This document shows, one piece after another, positions 15,598 to 23,811 of a stretch of DNA of 64,000 nucleotides. A program made the position numbers and the translations under genes. Each line of letters opens with the position of its first letter. Position 1 is the first letter of the stretch. The DNA is from an uncultured Bacteroidaceae bacterium (GTDB taxonomy: Bacteria; Bacteroidota; Bacteroidia; Bacteroidales; Bacteroidaceae). The notes under the pieces are model-generated. The model saw only the letters and a program-made list of their open reading frames with translations, ran no database searches and was not told the DNA's origin. Location of the stretch: positions 35,237 through 99,236 of the forward strand of contig CAJOCU010000013.1 in NCBI GenBank assembly GCA_905233765.1, given 5' to 3'.

Positions 15598-15615
15598 TTT
15601 ACGGGCAAAAAAAAT

Positions 15616-15744
15616 GAAGACCGCGGTCTTCGAGCTGTAAGAGCGTGCTCTTCGAAGCGTAAGACCGCGGTCTTATTGTTGTTCGGTCGCGACCGAACAA
15701 CGAGTTCCATGCATGGAACACGCGTTTACCACCAATGGTAAACG
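15616..15744. repeat. Array of six different short palindromes
   Basis: In order: GAAGACCGCGGTCTTC (15616-15631); AAGAGC-gt-GCTCTT (15639-15652); TAAGACCGCGGTCTTA (15660-15675); a perfect 24-bp palindrome centred on CGGTCGCGACCG (15678-15701); GTTCCATGCATGGAAC (15704-15719); and CGTTTACCA-ccaa-TGGTAAACG (15723-15744). Spacers are 2-7 bp. Copies 1 and 3 share a core; the others are unrelated in sequence. The array ends about 130 bp before the transposase promoter. Confidence 0.8.
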
Positions 15745-15875
15745 GCAACACACTACACTGTATTTGCGTTTTCAATGCAGGGTGTTGGATGGATTACCAT
15801 GGAGGAAAAAACACGAATTCTGCATCTGCAATAGATTATTTCCCCTTCTTTGTGATTCAATCAAGAGATATGTTG

Positions 15876-15883
15876 TATCTTTG
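15876..15883 (+). promoter_or_regulatory. Bacteroidetes -7 box for the RAYT gene
   Basis: TATCTTTG, followed by GCGC, lies 30 bp before the ATG at 15914; TTTG at 15849 may serve as the -33 element. It shows that the open frame before 15914 is not translated from this promoter. Confidence 0.7.
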
Positions 15884-15913
15884 CGCAGAAAAAACAACAT
15901 TCTCGCAGGCGAA

Positions 15914-17365
15914 ATGGAGCAGAAGAATGACTATCACCGCATGGGCCGGCGCTGCTGGCGAAATAAATACAGCCGACCGGGCATTTACCATGTGACTATT
16001 CACGTGGATGAGGCGTTGCGGCAGCCGCTGGGGCGTATAGCCGGCGACCTCGCCATCGCCGACGGCGAGGCTGGGGCACCGCATGTGGAGCTGTCGGCCA
16101 TAGGGCGCATGGTGGAGGAGGAGCTGACAACGAGCATCACTGCGCACTACCCATTCATAGAGGTGCAAGAGCATGTGGTGATGCCGGAACACCTCCATTT
16201 CATTCTCCGCGTACATAACAGCATCATCAGCGTCAACGGCCGCGAGACGCATCTGGGACAGGTCATCGCGGGCTTCAAGAAGGGCTGCAACCGCCGCTTC
16301 TGGGAGATAATGGGAGTGCGGGGTGAACCCGCAAACGCTACGGAGAAAGGAGTGCGGGGTGAACCCGCAAGCGCTACGGGTGAAGGGAAAAGAGGGGATG
16401 CGGCAGAAGCAAGGGGAATGCGGGGTGAACCCGCAAGCGCTACGGAGAAAGGAATGCGGGGAGAAGCCGCAGGCGCAGCGGGAATGCGGGGTGAAGGAGA
16501 GGGGGAACAGGGCAGCGTGTTGCGTGTTGCGGTTCGCCCGCAAGGATCAATGGGCAATGCGGCAGCAAAAACCGATAAGCGCACCCCCTCATGGGGCACT
16601 ACGGACCGCCAGCCGCTGTTCGCTGCAGGCTATGTCGATGTGATGCCACTGTCGCAAGAGCAATTGGAAGTGCAGCGGCAATACATCCTGAACAACCCGC
16701 GCAGCCGCTTGCAGCGAATGCGCAACCGCGCCTGGCTGCAAACACAACACGCCAGCACCCCTACCGCACTCTCCATGCGCGCTCTCAGAGGCTACCTGCA
16801 GCGCGAATGCGCGCCGTCGCAGTTCAGCGATGAAATCTGGGAGCGGATTCGGCAACAGCTGCTGGATGCCAATGGGATGGTTGTCTGCGATAGCTATGGC
16901 AACCTGCAGCTGCTCAAGGACACGCTGTTGCCCGTGGTGTGCCATAGGAAGGATGCACGCTGGTTCCCTCAACAGATGCAGCGCTGCCTTGAGGCTGCTC
17001 AGGCGGGTGCTGTGCTGGTGTCGGCACGCATCGCAGGCGGGGAACAGCAGATCATGGACGAGGCGATGAGGCGAGGCTTTCCCGTAGTCCTTGTGGCTGA
17101 CAACGGGTTCCCCGAGCGCTATCACCCGTCGGCACGACAGATGGAGCAATGTGGCAATGGAACGCTGTTGCTGCTGACGCCGTGGAAGTATCACTATCGC
17201 CCTGTTGACACGCACATCACAGTGGCCGAATGCAAGACCATGAACTGCGCTGTGCAAGCGATTTGCAGACGCAAGGACGATTGGTGGCAAACTTTTGGCG
17301 ATAAGCTGGTGAGGAGGCGGGAGTGGATGGGAGCTAAAATTGAAGAGGAAAGAGAAAAAATGTAA
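15914..17365 (+). CDS. REP-associated tyrosine transposase (RAYT) with repeat linker and C-terminal extension
   Basis: HUH single-strand transposase of the IS200-like/RAYT group, 483 residues from the ATG at 15914. The frame is open back to 15713, but that lies across the promoter and palindromes. The N-terminus RPGIYHVTIHV and VVMPEHLHFILRV (His93, His95) give the HUH metal site. Tyr240 in AAGYVDVMPL is the likely nucleophile, followed by QYILNNPRSRLQRMR. Between them residues about 135-195 are 12-residue repeats of (V/M)RGEPASATEKG encoded by 36-nt hairpin repeats. The C-terminal half adds a domain with GAVLVSARIAGGEQQIMDEA and FPVVLVADNGF, resembling a DprA/LOG-type Rossmann fold, then LLLLTPWKYHY. 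RAYTs mobilise or process REP palindromes. Confidence 0.82.
   Translation: MEQKNDYHRMGRRCWRNKYSRPGIYHVTIHVDEALRQPLGRIAGDLAIADGEAGAPHVELSAIGRMVEEELTTSITAHYPFIEVQEHVVMPEHLHFILRVHNSIISVNGRETHLGQVIAGFKKGCNRRFWEIMGVRGEPANATEKGVRGEPASATGEGKRGDAAEARGMRGEPASATEKGMRGEAAGAAGMRGEGEGEQGSVLRVAVRPQGSMGNAAAKTDKRTPSWGTTDRQPLFAAGYVDVMPLSQEQLEVQRQYILNNPRSRLQRMRNRAWLQTQHASTPTALSMRALRGYLQRECAPSQFSDEIWERIRQQLLDANGMVVCDSYGNLQLLKDTLLPVVCHRKDARWFPQQMQRCLEAAQAGAVLVSARIAGGEQQIMDEAMRRGFPVVLVADNGFPERYHPSARQMEQCGNGTLLLLTPWKYHYRPVDTHITVAECKTMNCAVQAICRRKDDWWQTFGDKLVRRREWMGAKIEEEREKM
16316..16500 (+). repeat. In-frame 36-nt tandem repeats within the RAYT gene
   Basis: Full units at 16316-16351, 16352-16387 and 16418-16453, with degenerate or partial units at 16388-16417, 16454-16483 and from 16484. 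Each full unit contains a hairpin, TGCGGGGTGAACCCGCA. The partial unit at 16454 keeps a shortened stem (TGCGG...CCGCA) despite base changes. The unit encodes 12 residues, so copy number can change without a frameshift. Confidence 0.8.
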
Positions 17366-17425
17366 ATAGTGAATGGTCCGCTCGAAATTTTTCGCTTGAA
17401 ACTTCAAGAAGTCGTAAATTATCTT

Positions 17426-17433
17426 TATCTTTG
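17426..17433 (+). promoter_or_regulatory. Bacteroidetes -7 box before the flavodoxin-like gene
   Basis: TATCTTTG lies 24 bp upstream of the ATG at 17458, followed by CGGCC; a clean TAnnTTTG match. Confidence 0.75.
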
Positions 17434-17457
17434 CGGCCAAACGAGACTTAATCACTT

Positions 17458-18075
17458 ATGAAAGTTCTACTCATCAACGGAAGCCCACGCGAAAGGGGCA
17501 ACACATTCACGGCTCTCAACCAAGTGGCCACAACCCTGAACGAAGAAGGCGTCGAGACGGAAATCATCAGCATCGGGAAAGCGGCTGTGCAGGGGTGCAT
17601 CGCCTGCGGATGGTGTGGTCGTACAGGGAAATGCACCTACAACGATGACCTCTACTATCGTGTCATGCGCGCGGTGAAGGACGGCATCGACGGCCTCATC
17701 ATCGGCTCGCCCGTCTATTACGGCGGCCCGAACGGTTCGCTGTGCGCCCTACTCGACCGCGTGTTCTACTCGCTGGGCAACGAGCTGAAGTTCAAGCCTG
17801 GAGCCAGCGTCGTGGTCTGCCGTCGCGGCGGTGCGTCTGCTGCCTTCGACCGGTTGAACAAGTATTTCACCATCCTGAACATGCCCGTCGTGAGCTCGCA
17901 GTACTGGAACATGGCCTACGGGCAGACACCCGGCCAGGCCAAGGAGGACGAGGAAGGGATGCAGACGATGCGTACGCTGGGACGCAACATGGCGTGGATG
18001 GTGAAGAAGCTGAACATCGCCGCCGACGGGCACCCCTCTCTGGAACCGCCCGTGCGCACCAATTTCATCCGATAG
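17458..18075 (+). CDS. Flavodoxin-fold NAD(P)H/FMN-dependent reductase
   Basis: Cytosolic flavoprotein of 205 residues in the NADPH-dependent FMN reductase / iron-sulfur flavoprotein group. The FMN-phosphate loop is INGSPRERGNTF at 6-17. A cysteine-rich segment GCIACGWCGRTGKC near 46-59 resembles the cluster region of iron-sulfur flavoproteins. IGSPVYYGGPNGSL near 81-94 is the second flavin loop. Physiological electron partner unknown; such proteins often act in quinone or metal-stress reduction. It has its own promoter and stands alone between the RAYT gene and ppdK. Confidence 0.88.
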   Translation: MKVLLINGSPRERGNTFTALNQVATTLNEEGVETEIISIGKAAVQGCIACGWCGRTGKCTYNDDLYYRVMRAVKDGIDGLIIGSPVYYGGPNGSLCALLDRVFYSLGNELKFKPGASVVVCRRGGASAAFDRLNKYFTILNMPVVSSQYWNMAYGQTPGQAKEDEEGMQTMRTLGRNMAWMVKKLNIAADGHPSLEPPVRTNFIR

Positions 18076-18151
18076 GCTGCCGCGGGACGCAAAAATCGGC
18101 CTCTCGCGAAAGGTTTTGCCCATTTCCTTTGGTAGTGTGCAGGAAAAATGC

Positions 18152-18159
18152 TACTTTTG
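18152..18159 (+). promoter_or_regulatory. Bacteroidetes promoter for ppdK
   Basis: TACTTTTG is preceded by TTTGG at 18128-18132, a 19-bp spacing typical of -33/-7 pairs in this phylum. The leader to the ATG is about 50 nt. Confidence 0.75.
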
Positions 18160-18213
18160 CGCACTTGAACTTACAAATATTCATTATTCATCCTTTTAAT
18201 ACAAACAAAACTA

Positions 18214-20934
18214 ATGAGTCAAAAACGTGTTTACACCTTCGGCAACGGACAAGCTGAAGGTAACGCGCAGATGCGCGAGCAGCTCGGTGGCAAGGGTGCC
18301 AATCTGGCTGAAATGAACCTCATTGGCGTTCCCGTTCCTCCGGGCTTCACCATCACCACCGACGTGTGCAACGAGTACTACGAGGTGGGTCAGGAGAAGA
18401 TCATGGAGCTGCTGAACGACGAGGTGATGGCCGCTGTTGCCCACATCGAGAAGCTGATGAACAGCAAGTTCGGCGACGTGCAGAACCCGCTGCTCGTGAG
18501 CGTTCGTTCCGGCGCACGCGCTTCTATGCCCGGTATGATGGACACCATCCTCAACCTGGGTCTGAACGACGAGGTGGCTGAGGGCATGGCCAAGAAGACC
18601 AACAACCCCCACTTCGTGTATGACAGCTACCGCCGCTTCGTGCAGATGTACGGCGACGTGGTGCTGGAGATGAAGCCCGTGAACAAGACCGACATCGACC
18701 CGTTCGAGGAGATCATCGAGAAGGTGAAGGCTGAGCGCGGCATCAAGCTGGACAAGGACCTGAGCGTGGATGAGCTGAAGAAGCTGGTGAAGCTCTTCAA
18801 GGAAGCCATCAAGGCCCGCACCGGCAAGGACTTCCCCAACGATCCCATCGAGCAGCTCTGGGGCGCTATCTGCGCTGTGTTCCGCAGCTGGATGAACGAG
18901 CGCGCCATCCTCTATCGTAAGATGGAAGGAATCCCCGACGAGTGGGGAACCGCTGTCAGCGTGATGGCCATGGTGTTCGGCAACATGGGCGAGACCAGTG
19001 CTACGGGCGTTTGCTTCAGCCGTGACGCGGCCAACGGCGAGAACCTGTTCAACGGCGAGTACCTCGTCAACGCACAGGGCGAAGACGTGGTGGCTGGTAT
19101 CCGCACACCCCAGCAGATCACCAAGATCGGCAGCCAGCGTTGGGCAGAGCGCGCAGGCATCAGCGAGGCTGACCGCGCCGCCAAGTACCCCTCCATGGAA
19201 GAGGCTATGCCCGAGATCTACAAGGAGCTCGACGGCATCCAGAACAAGCTCGAGGAGCACTACCGCGACATGCAGGATATGGAGTTCACCGTTCAGGAAG
19301 GCAAGCTCTGGTTCCTGCAGACACGTAACGGTAAGCGCACGGGCGCTGCCATGGTGAAGATCGCCATCGACCTGCTCCACGAGGGCAAGATCGACGAGAA
19401 GACCGCCATCATGCGCTGCGAGCCCCAGAAGCTCGACGAGCTGCTGCACCCCGTCTTCGACAAGAAGGCTCTCTCCACCGCTAAGGTCATCGCTCAGGGT
19501 CTGCCCGCATCACCGGGCGCAGGCTGCGGTCAGATCGTGTTCCACGCTGACGACGCACAGGCCTGGCACGCCGACGGTCATAAGGTGGTCCTCGTCCGCA
19601 TTGAGACCAGCCCCGAAGACCTCGCCGGCATGAGCGCTGCTGAAGGTATCCTCACCGCACGTGGCGGTATGACCTCTCACGCTGCCGTCGTGGCTCGTGG
19701 TATGGGTAAGTGCTGCGTCAGCGGCGTAGGCTCACTGAATGTTGACTACAAGGCCAAGACCGTGGAAATCGACGGCGTGGTCTATAAGGAAGGCGACTAC
19801 ATCTCCATCAACGGTACCACCGGTCAGGTGTATGCCGGCGAGGTTCCCACGAAGGCTGCTGAACTCAGCGGCGACTTCAAGGAGCTCATGGACCTCTGCG
19901 ACAAGTACACCAAGCTGCAGGTTCGCACCAACGCCGACACGCCCCACGATGCTGAAGTGGCTCGCGCCTTCGGTGCCAAGGGTATCGGTCTGACCCGTAC
20001 GGAGCACATGTTCTTCGACGACCAGAAGATCATCGCCATGCGCCAGATGATTCTCGCCGACACCGTTGAGGGTCGCGAGAAGGCTCTTGCCAAGCTCCTC
20101 CCCTACCAGAAGGCTGACTTCAAGGGCATCCTCAAGGCCATGAACGGTCTGCCCGTGAACATCCGCCTCTTGGATCCCCCTCTCCACGAGTTCGTGCCCC
20201 ACGATCTCGCCGGTCAGGAGACGATGGCCAAGGAGATGGGCGTGGACCTCGCCACCATCCAGCGCCGCGTTGCCAGCCTCGCCGAGAACAACCCGATGCT
20301 GGGTCACCGCGGTTGCCGTCTGGGCATCACCTTCCCCGAAATCACAGCCATGCAGACCCGCGCCATCCTCGGCGCCGCTTGCGAGCTGAAGAAGGAAGGC
20401 TTCGATCCCAAGCCCGAAATCATGGTGCCCCTGATTGGTATCCTCCACGAGCTCAAGCAGCAGAAGGCTATCATCCAGAAGGTCGCCGAAGAGGTCTTCG
20501 AGGAGTATGGCGTGAAGGTTGAATTCGAGATCGGTACGATGATCGAGATTCCTCGCGCTGCCCTCACCGCTGACCGCATCGCCACCGAGGCAGAGTACTT
20601 CTCCTTCGGCACCAACGACCTGACGCAGATGACCTTCGGCTACAGCCGCGACGATATCGCCAGCTTCCTGCCCGTCTATCTCGACAAGAAGATCCTGAAG
20701 GTTGACCCGTTCCAGGTGCTCGACCAGAAGGGCGTCGGCAAGCTCGTGAAGTACGCCGTTGAGAAGGGCCGCGAAGTGCGTCCTACGCTCCGCTGCGGTA
20801 TCTGCGGCGAGCACGGCGGCGAGCCCAGCTCCGTGAAGTTCTGCGCTAAGATTGGTCTGAACTACGCCAGCTGCTCACCCTTCCGCGTGCCCATCGCACG
20901 TCTGGCTGCCGCCCAGGCTGCTGTCGAGGGATAA
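18214..20934 (+). CDS. ppdK: Pyruvate, phosphate dikinase
   Basis: Reversible conversion of pyruvate, ATP and phosphate to PEP, AMP and pyrophosphate; links glycolysis and gluconeogenesis in anaerobes. The 906 residues are full length. N-terminal ATP-grasp domain (GGKGANLAEM near 26-35; SVRSGARASMPGMMDT near 94-109). Swivelling phosphohistidine domain with GGMTSHAAVVARGMGKCCVSG, in which His489 is the phosphorylated residue. C-terminal PEP/pyruvate barrel (GIGLTRTEHMFF; GTNDLTQMTFGYSRDD; GICGEHGG near the end). Dedicated promoter and strong terminator, so monocistronic. Codon use is very biased, consistent with high expression. Confidence 0.97.
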   Translation: MSQKRVYTFGNGQAEGNAQMREQLGGKGANLAEMNLIGVPVPPGFTITTDVCNEYYEVGQEKIMELLNDEVMAAVAHIEKLMNSKFGDVQNPLLVSVRSGARASMPGMMDTILNLGLNDEVAEGMAKKTNNPHFVYDSYRRFVQMYGDVVLEMKPVNKTDIDPFEEIIEKVKAERGIKLDKDLSVDELKKLVKLFKEAIKARTGKDFPNDPIEQLWGAICAVFRSWMNERAILYRKMEGIPDEWGTAVSVMAMVFGNMGETSATGVCFSRDAANGENLFNGEYLVNAQGEDVVAGIRTPQQITKIGSQRWAERAGISEADRAAKYPSMEEAMPEIYKELDGIQNKLEEHYRDMQDMEFTVQEGKLWFLQTRNGKRTGAAMVKIAIDLLHEGKIDEKTAIMRCEPQKLDELLHPVFDKKALSTAKVIAQGLPASPGAGCGQIVFHADDAQAWHADGHKVVLVRIETSPEDLAGMSAAEGILTARGGMTSHAAVVARGMGKCCVSGVGSLNVDYKAKTVEIDGVVYKEGDYISINGTTGQVYAGEVPTKAAELSGDFKELMDLCDKYTKLQVRTNADTPHDAEVARAFGAKGIGLTRTEHMFFDDQKIIAMRQMILADTVEGREKALAKLLPYQKADFKGILKAMNGLPVNIRLLDPPLHEFVPHDLAGQETMAKEMGVDLATIQRRVASLAENNPMLGHRGCRLGITFPEITAMQTRAILGAACELKKEGFDPKPEIMVPLIGILHELKQQKAIIQKVAEEVFEEYGVKVEFEIGTMIEIPRAALTADRIATEAEYFSFGTNDLTQMTFGYSRDDIASFLPVYLDKKILKVDPFQVLDQKGVGKLVKYAVEKGREVRPTLRCGICGEHGGEPSSVKFCAKIGLNYASCSPFRVPIARLAAAQAAVEG

Positions 20935-20950
20935 GCAACCACGCAATAAG

Positions 20951-20990
20951 AAAGAGAGCGCTGCCCGATGGGGTGGCGCTCTCTTTTATT
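20951..20990 (+). terminator. Intrinsic terminator after ppdK
   Basis: A 16-bp stem with two G-U wobbles (20951-20966 with 20971-20986), GATG loop and a TTTTATTT tail; core GAGAGCGC/GCGCTCTC. It is close enough to the convergent addB end to work for both strands. Confidence 0.88.
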
Positions 20991-21006
20991 TAACAAAAGC
21001 AAATAA

Positions 21007-23805
21007 TCAACGCCCGCACAGGTGGCGGAAGTCGCAGGTCTCGCACGACTGTAAACGGGTGGTCTGCGTGAACGGTGTGTTCTGGTCGAAGATCTCCAGA
21101 ATCAACTGCTCCAACCGCTCCCAGTAGGCTGCCACCAGCGATAAGGAATTATCGTCCCGCGCAGCAGGCTGCGCCACATCGTGGATGTACTGCCCTGCGA
21201 GCTTCAACATCGGGGAATAGTTGTCGGAGCCGGACTTATGCACGAAGAACAGGCAGGGCATGACGGGCTCCGAGCGCTGCTCCGCAACGATAGCGGCATA
21301 GAGGAGCGTCTGGAAATAGTAATGCGCCTTCTGGTCAGTGTCCCTGAAGAGCTGGTCCAGCGAGGCCACGGTGTCGGGGCGCCCGCCAGTCTTGTAATCC
21401 ACAACGCGCACGACCTGACCGCCGACAGCATTCGCATCGCTGACGAGGTCCAGACGGTCGATGTAGCCGCCCGTGTCAATCTCCATGTCGCAGATGCGCA
21501 GGGTCTTCGTCCGGGGCCTCTCCAATCCGAGGATGCGGAAGGGGGCCAGCCGGCGGTCATGGCGCAGGAGCTGCAAGAGGTAGGTCGTCACCACCCTGTG
21601 CGCAATAAAGAGGATGCCACGGTATTCCTCAGGCATCTGCTTGAAGAATTCCTCGCGGAAAGCCTGCCGCACCAGAGGCTCCAGGCGCTGACCATCCATC
21701 TCCAGCAAGGGGTCTATGTCCTGCGCGCGGACCACATCGCCCGCCGAGGTGAGTTGCAGATAGACGAGCTCTGCAGCGCGGTGGAAGACATCGCCGAAGA
21801 GGACGGCGTCGAGACCCTCGGAAGGATCGGAATCCACACGCATCCCCTCGAGATACCGATAATAGAACTTCAGTGGGCAGGTAGTGTAGGTGTTCATGGC
21901 CGACGGCGAAAGTAACCGGCGCTGGTCCCCCACCCGACCCGTATTGTCGTACATCGCACACATCTGCTGCATCATCTCGGGCGTCTTAGGGATGACGATG
22001 CTGTCCGTCTTGGGCGAATAGGTCGCGGCCTGCAGGGCAACATGCTCTATCTTGAAGTCGGTTTCCGCAAGCAGCTGTCGCAGGAAACGCGAAATCTCGT
22101 TCTGTCGAATGCCCGCATTGCTCTCGTTATAGACGAAGGTGACGTGCTCGGCACGCTGGATCAAGCGGTAGAAATAGTAGGCGTAAACGGCTATCTTGTG
22201 GCGCAACGTGGTCATCCCGAACGCCTCGCGCAGGGAATAAGGGATGAAGCTGCTGTCGGCAATTTTCTTCGGGAGATAGCCCTCGCCAACGCTGAGCATC
22301 AGGATATTGCGGAAGTCCAAGGCACGCGTTTCCAGCACACCCATCATCTGCAACCCGATGGCGGGCTCCCCGTGGAAGGGAATGGTCTCCGAGGAGAGGA
22401 TGCTGCGAAGCAGGCGCTCCAGCGTGGCGTCGTTCGCCACAAGCAGAGGCTCCTCGCCACTCATCAGGTCGAAAAGGCGGTTGACGCAGGTGTAGGCGCG
22501 GAAGAGGGCCTCGGCAGCAATGAGGTCTTCGGCGAGGAATGGAGCGAGCTGCGTGAGTATCTCCTGCATGTAAATCATCAGGTCCCGCCCCTGCCCGGCA
22601 GGGCGTAGCCAGGCGGCCTCATCGAGGAGGCGCGCATAGGGGTGAGCGGCAACATGCTTGATGGAGGCCGCACGGAAACGCTGCCCCTCGGCTTGAAAGC
22701 CGTCGGTCTGCAGAGCGGTAAGCGCAAGGATGAAGCTATAGACAGGGGTATCGCTAAGGGGGAAACCCATCGTCACATTGAGGGGTGTCTCACCAGACGG
22801 GATGGAATGAAGGACCGGCTGGAGGAGCTGTTCGTTGCAGAGCACGATGGCTGTCTGGTTGGCCCTCGGCGTGGTGTGCTCCGCGAGCCACTGGGGCAGG
22901 TAGCGCGCTTGGGCGTTCTCGCTGGATGCCGTGACGAAGGTGAGCTGCTTGGGCTGGCGCATATTGTTGAAACAATCCGAAGACAGGGAGTTCCCGTAGC
23001 GCTCCAGGTTGCGGCGCAGGAAGTGGCCAGCTTCATGATGAGAGGCACCCGCAGGCACATAGAAGGTGTCGTAGTCCCAATAGAACAGTGCCTGCTCGCG
23101 GTGCTGCAGCTCATCGAAGAGCGCCTGCTCCACGGCATTGAGCACATTGAAACCGACGAAGACTACGGTTTTCCCCTCGAAGAGCACAGTGTCGCGAGCA
23201 GCATCGCGGAACGAGCTGATGACAGCACGCTGCAGCGCACCCTCGTAAAGAAGTCCCTCGGAACGCATAGCCGCATTCAGGTCGTCATAGATGGCGGGTA
23301 TATGCTCCCAGAGACGCAGGAAACGCTCCTTCAATTCGGAATTCTGCTCGATGGAGAAGTTACGGAAGAAGGACTGCAGCGCCTTCTCCTGTTCTGGCGT
23401 GATATAGCTATTGTCCTCCAGCTCATGGAGTTGATGGATGTTCGTGAATAGCTGATGGGCATCCACCAGCTGCTTGTCGATGTCGTCGAAGTCTGCCAGC
23501 AGAATCTCGCCCCAGTTGTAGAACTGGTCGAGCGACTGCGGCGATTCAACATGGTTCGCGTAGGAACGATAAAGGCGGCAGACACTCTCGACGGAATCAC
23601 ACAAGGTGTAGGGAGACAAATCGGCAAAGAGCTCGCTGATTGTGCGGTAGGTAGGCGTCCACACGGGAGTAGCGGAAGCCTCGGCCAAAGCCTGATCCAA
23701 GAAGAGACTGGCTCGCTTGCCGGGGAAGACAACAACGAGCTGGCTGAGGTTGGTGCCATAACGCTCCAGAAGAGAGGCGGCGACGTATTGGAGAAAAGTA
23801 GTCAT
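21007..23805 (-). CDS. AddB-like nuclease/helicase subunit
   Basis: 932-residue partner of the AddA-type helicase encoded just upstream; together they would resect double-strand breaks for recombination. The N-terminus carries VVFPGKRASLFLDQALAE in place of a canonical Walker A (PGKRAS), as in many degenerate AddB proteins. The C-terminus has the RecB-family PD-(D/E)XK nuclease (RVVDYKTGG near residue 800). A four-cysteine iron-sulfur site is made by one Cys at the start of the nuclease domain (TYTTCPLKFYYRYL near 645) and the final CETCDFRHLC. All are present, so the nuclease looks active. It starts 6 bp after the addA stop. Confidence 0.88.
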   Translation of the reverse strand: MTTFLQYVAASLLERYGTNLSQLVVVFPGKRASLFLDQALAEASATPVWTPTYRTISELFADLSPYTLCDSVESVCRLYRSYANHVESPQSLDQFYNWGEILLADFDDIDKQLVDAHQLFTNIHQLHELEDNSYITPEQEKALQSFFRNFSIEQNSELKERFLRLWEHIPAIYDDLNAAMRSEGLLYEGALQRAVISSFRDAARDTVLFEGKTVVFVGFNVLNAVEQALFDELQHREQALFYWDYDTFYVPAGASHHEAGHFLRRNLERYGNSLSSDCFNNMRQPKQLTFVTASSENAQARYLPQWLAEHTTPRANQTAIVLCNEQLLQPVLHSIPSGETPLNVTMGFPLSDTPVYSFILALTALQTDGFQAEGQRFRAASIKHVAAHPYARLLDEAAWLRPAGQGRDLMIYMQEILTQLAPFLAEDLIAAEALFRAYTCVNRLFDLMSGEEPLLVANDATLERLLRSILSSETIPFHGEPAIGLQMMGVLETRALDFRNILMLSVGEGYLPKKIADSSFIPYSLREAFGMTTLRHKIAVYAYYFYRLIQRAEHVTFVYNESNAGIRQNEISRFLRQLLAETDFKIEHVALQAATYSPKTDSIVIPKTPEMMQQMCAMYDNTGRVGDQRRLLSPSAMNTYTTCPLKFYYRYLEGMRVDSDPSEGLDAVLFGDVFHRAAELVYLQLTSAGDVVRAQDIDPLLEMDGQRLEPLVRQAFREEFFKQMPEEYRGILFIAHRVVTTYLLQLLRHDRRLAPFRILGLERPRTKTLRICDMEIDTGGYIDRLDLVSDANAVGGQVVRVVDYKTGGRPDTVASLDQLFRDTDQKAHYYFQTLLYAAIVAEQRSEPVMPCLFFVHKSGSDNYSPMLKLAGQYIHDVAQPAARDDNSLSLVAAYWERLEQLILEIFDQNTPFTQTTRLQSCETCDFRHLCGR

Positions 23806-23811
23806 AGCAGG

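Larger units (their letters stand above)
14923..15913. other. Gene-free stretch of about 1 kb rich in inverted repeats
   Basis: No convincing gene lies here. Short frames (for example 74 codons ending at 14858 on the minus strand) have no recognisable fold. The interval instead contains a structured leader (14964-15146), a leftward promoter (15242), a hairpin and GTGAAGCTT iterons (15376-15597), a six-palindrome array (15616-15744), and the rightward transposase promoter (15876). Confidence 0.7.

Noticed and set aside
15713..15913. Extra 67 N-terminal codons for the RAYT protein
   Set aside because: They start inside the palindrome array and cross the -7 box at 15876; RAYT homology begins only after the ATG at 15914.
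16316..16500. CRISPR array
   Set aside because: The 36-nt repeats are directly adjacent with no unique spacers, remain in frame within a protein-coding gene, and no cas genes are nearby.
18211..19449. 412-codon open frame opposite ppdK
   Set aside because: ppdK is unmistakable and strongly codon-biased; the antisense translation is a run of leucine, histidine and alanine typical of such shadows.
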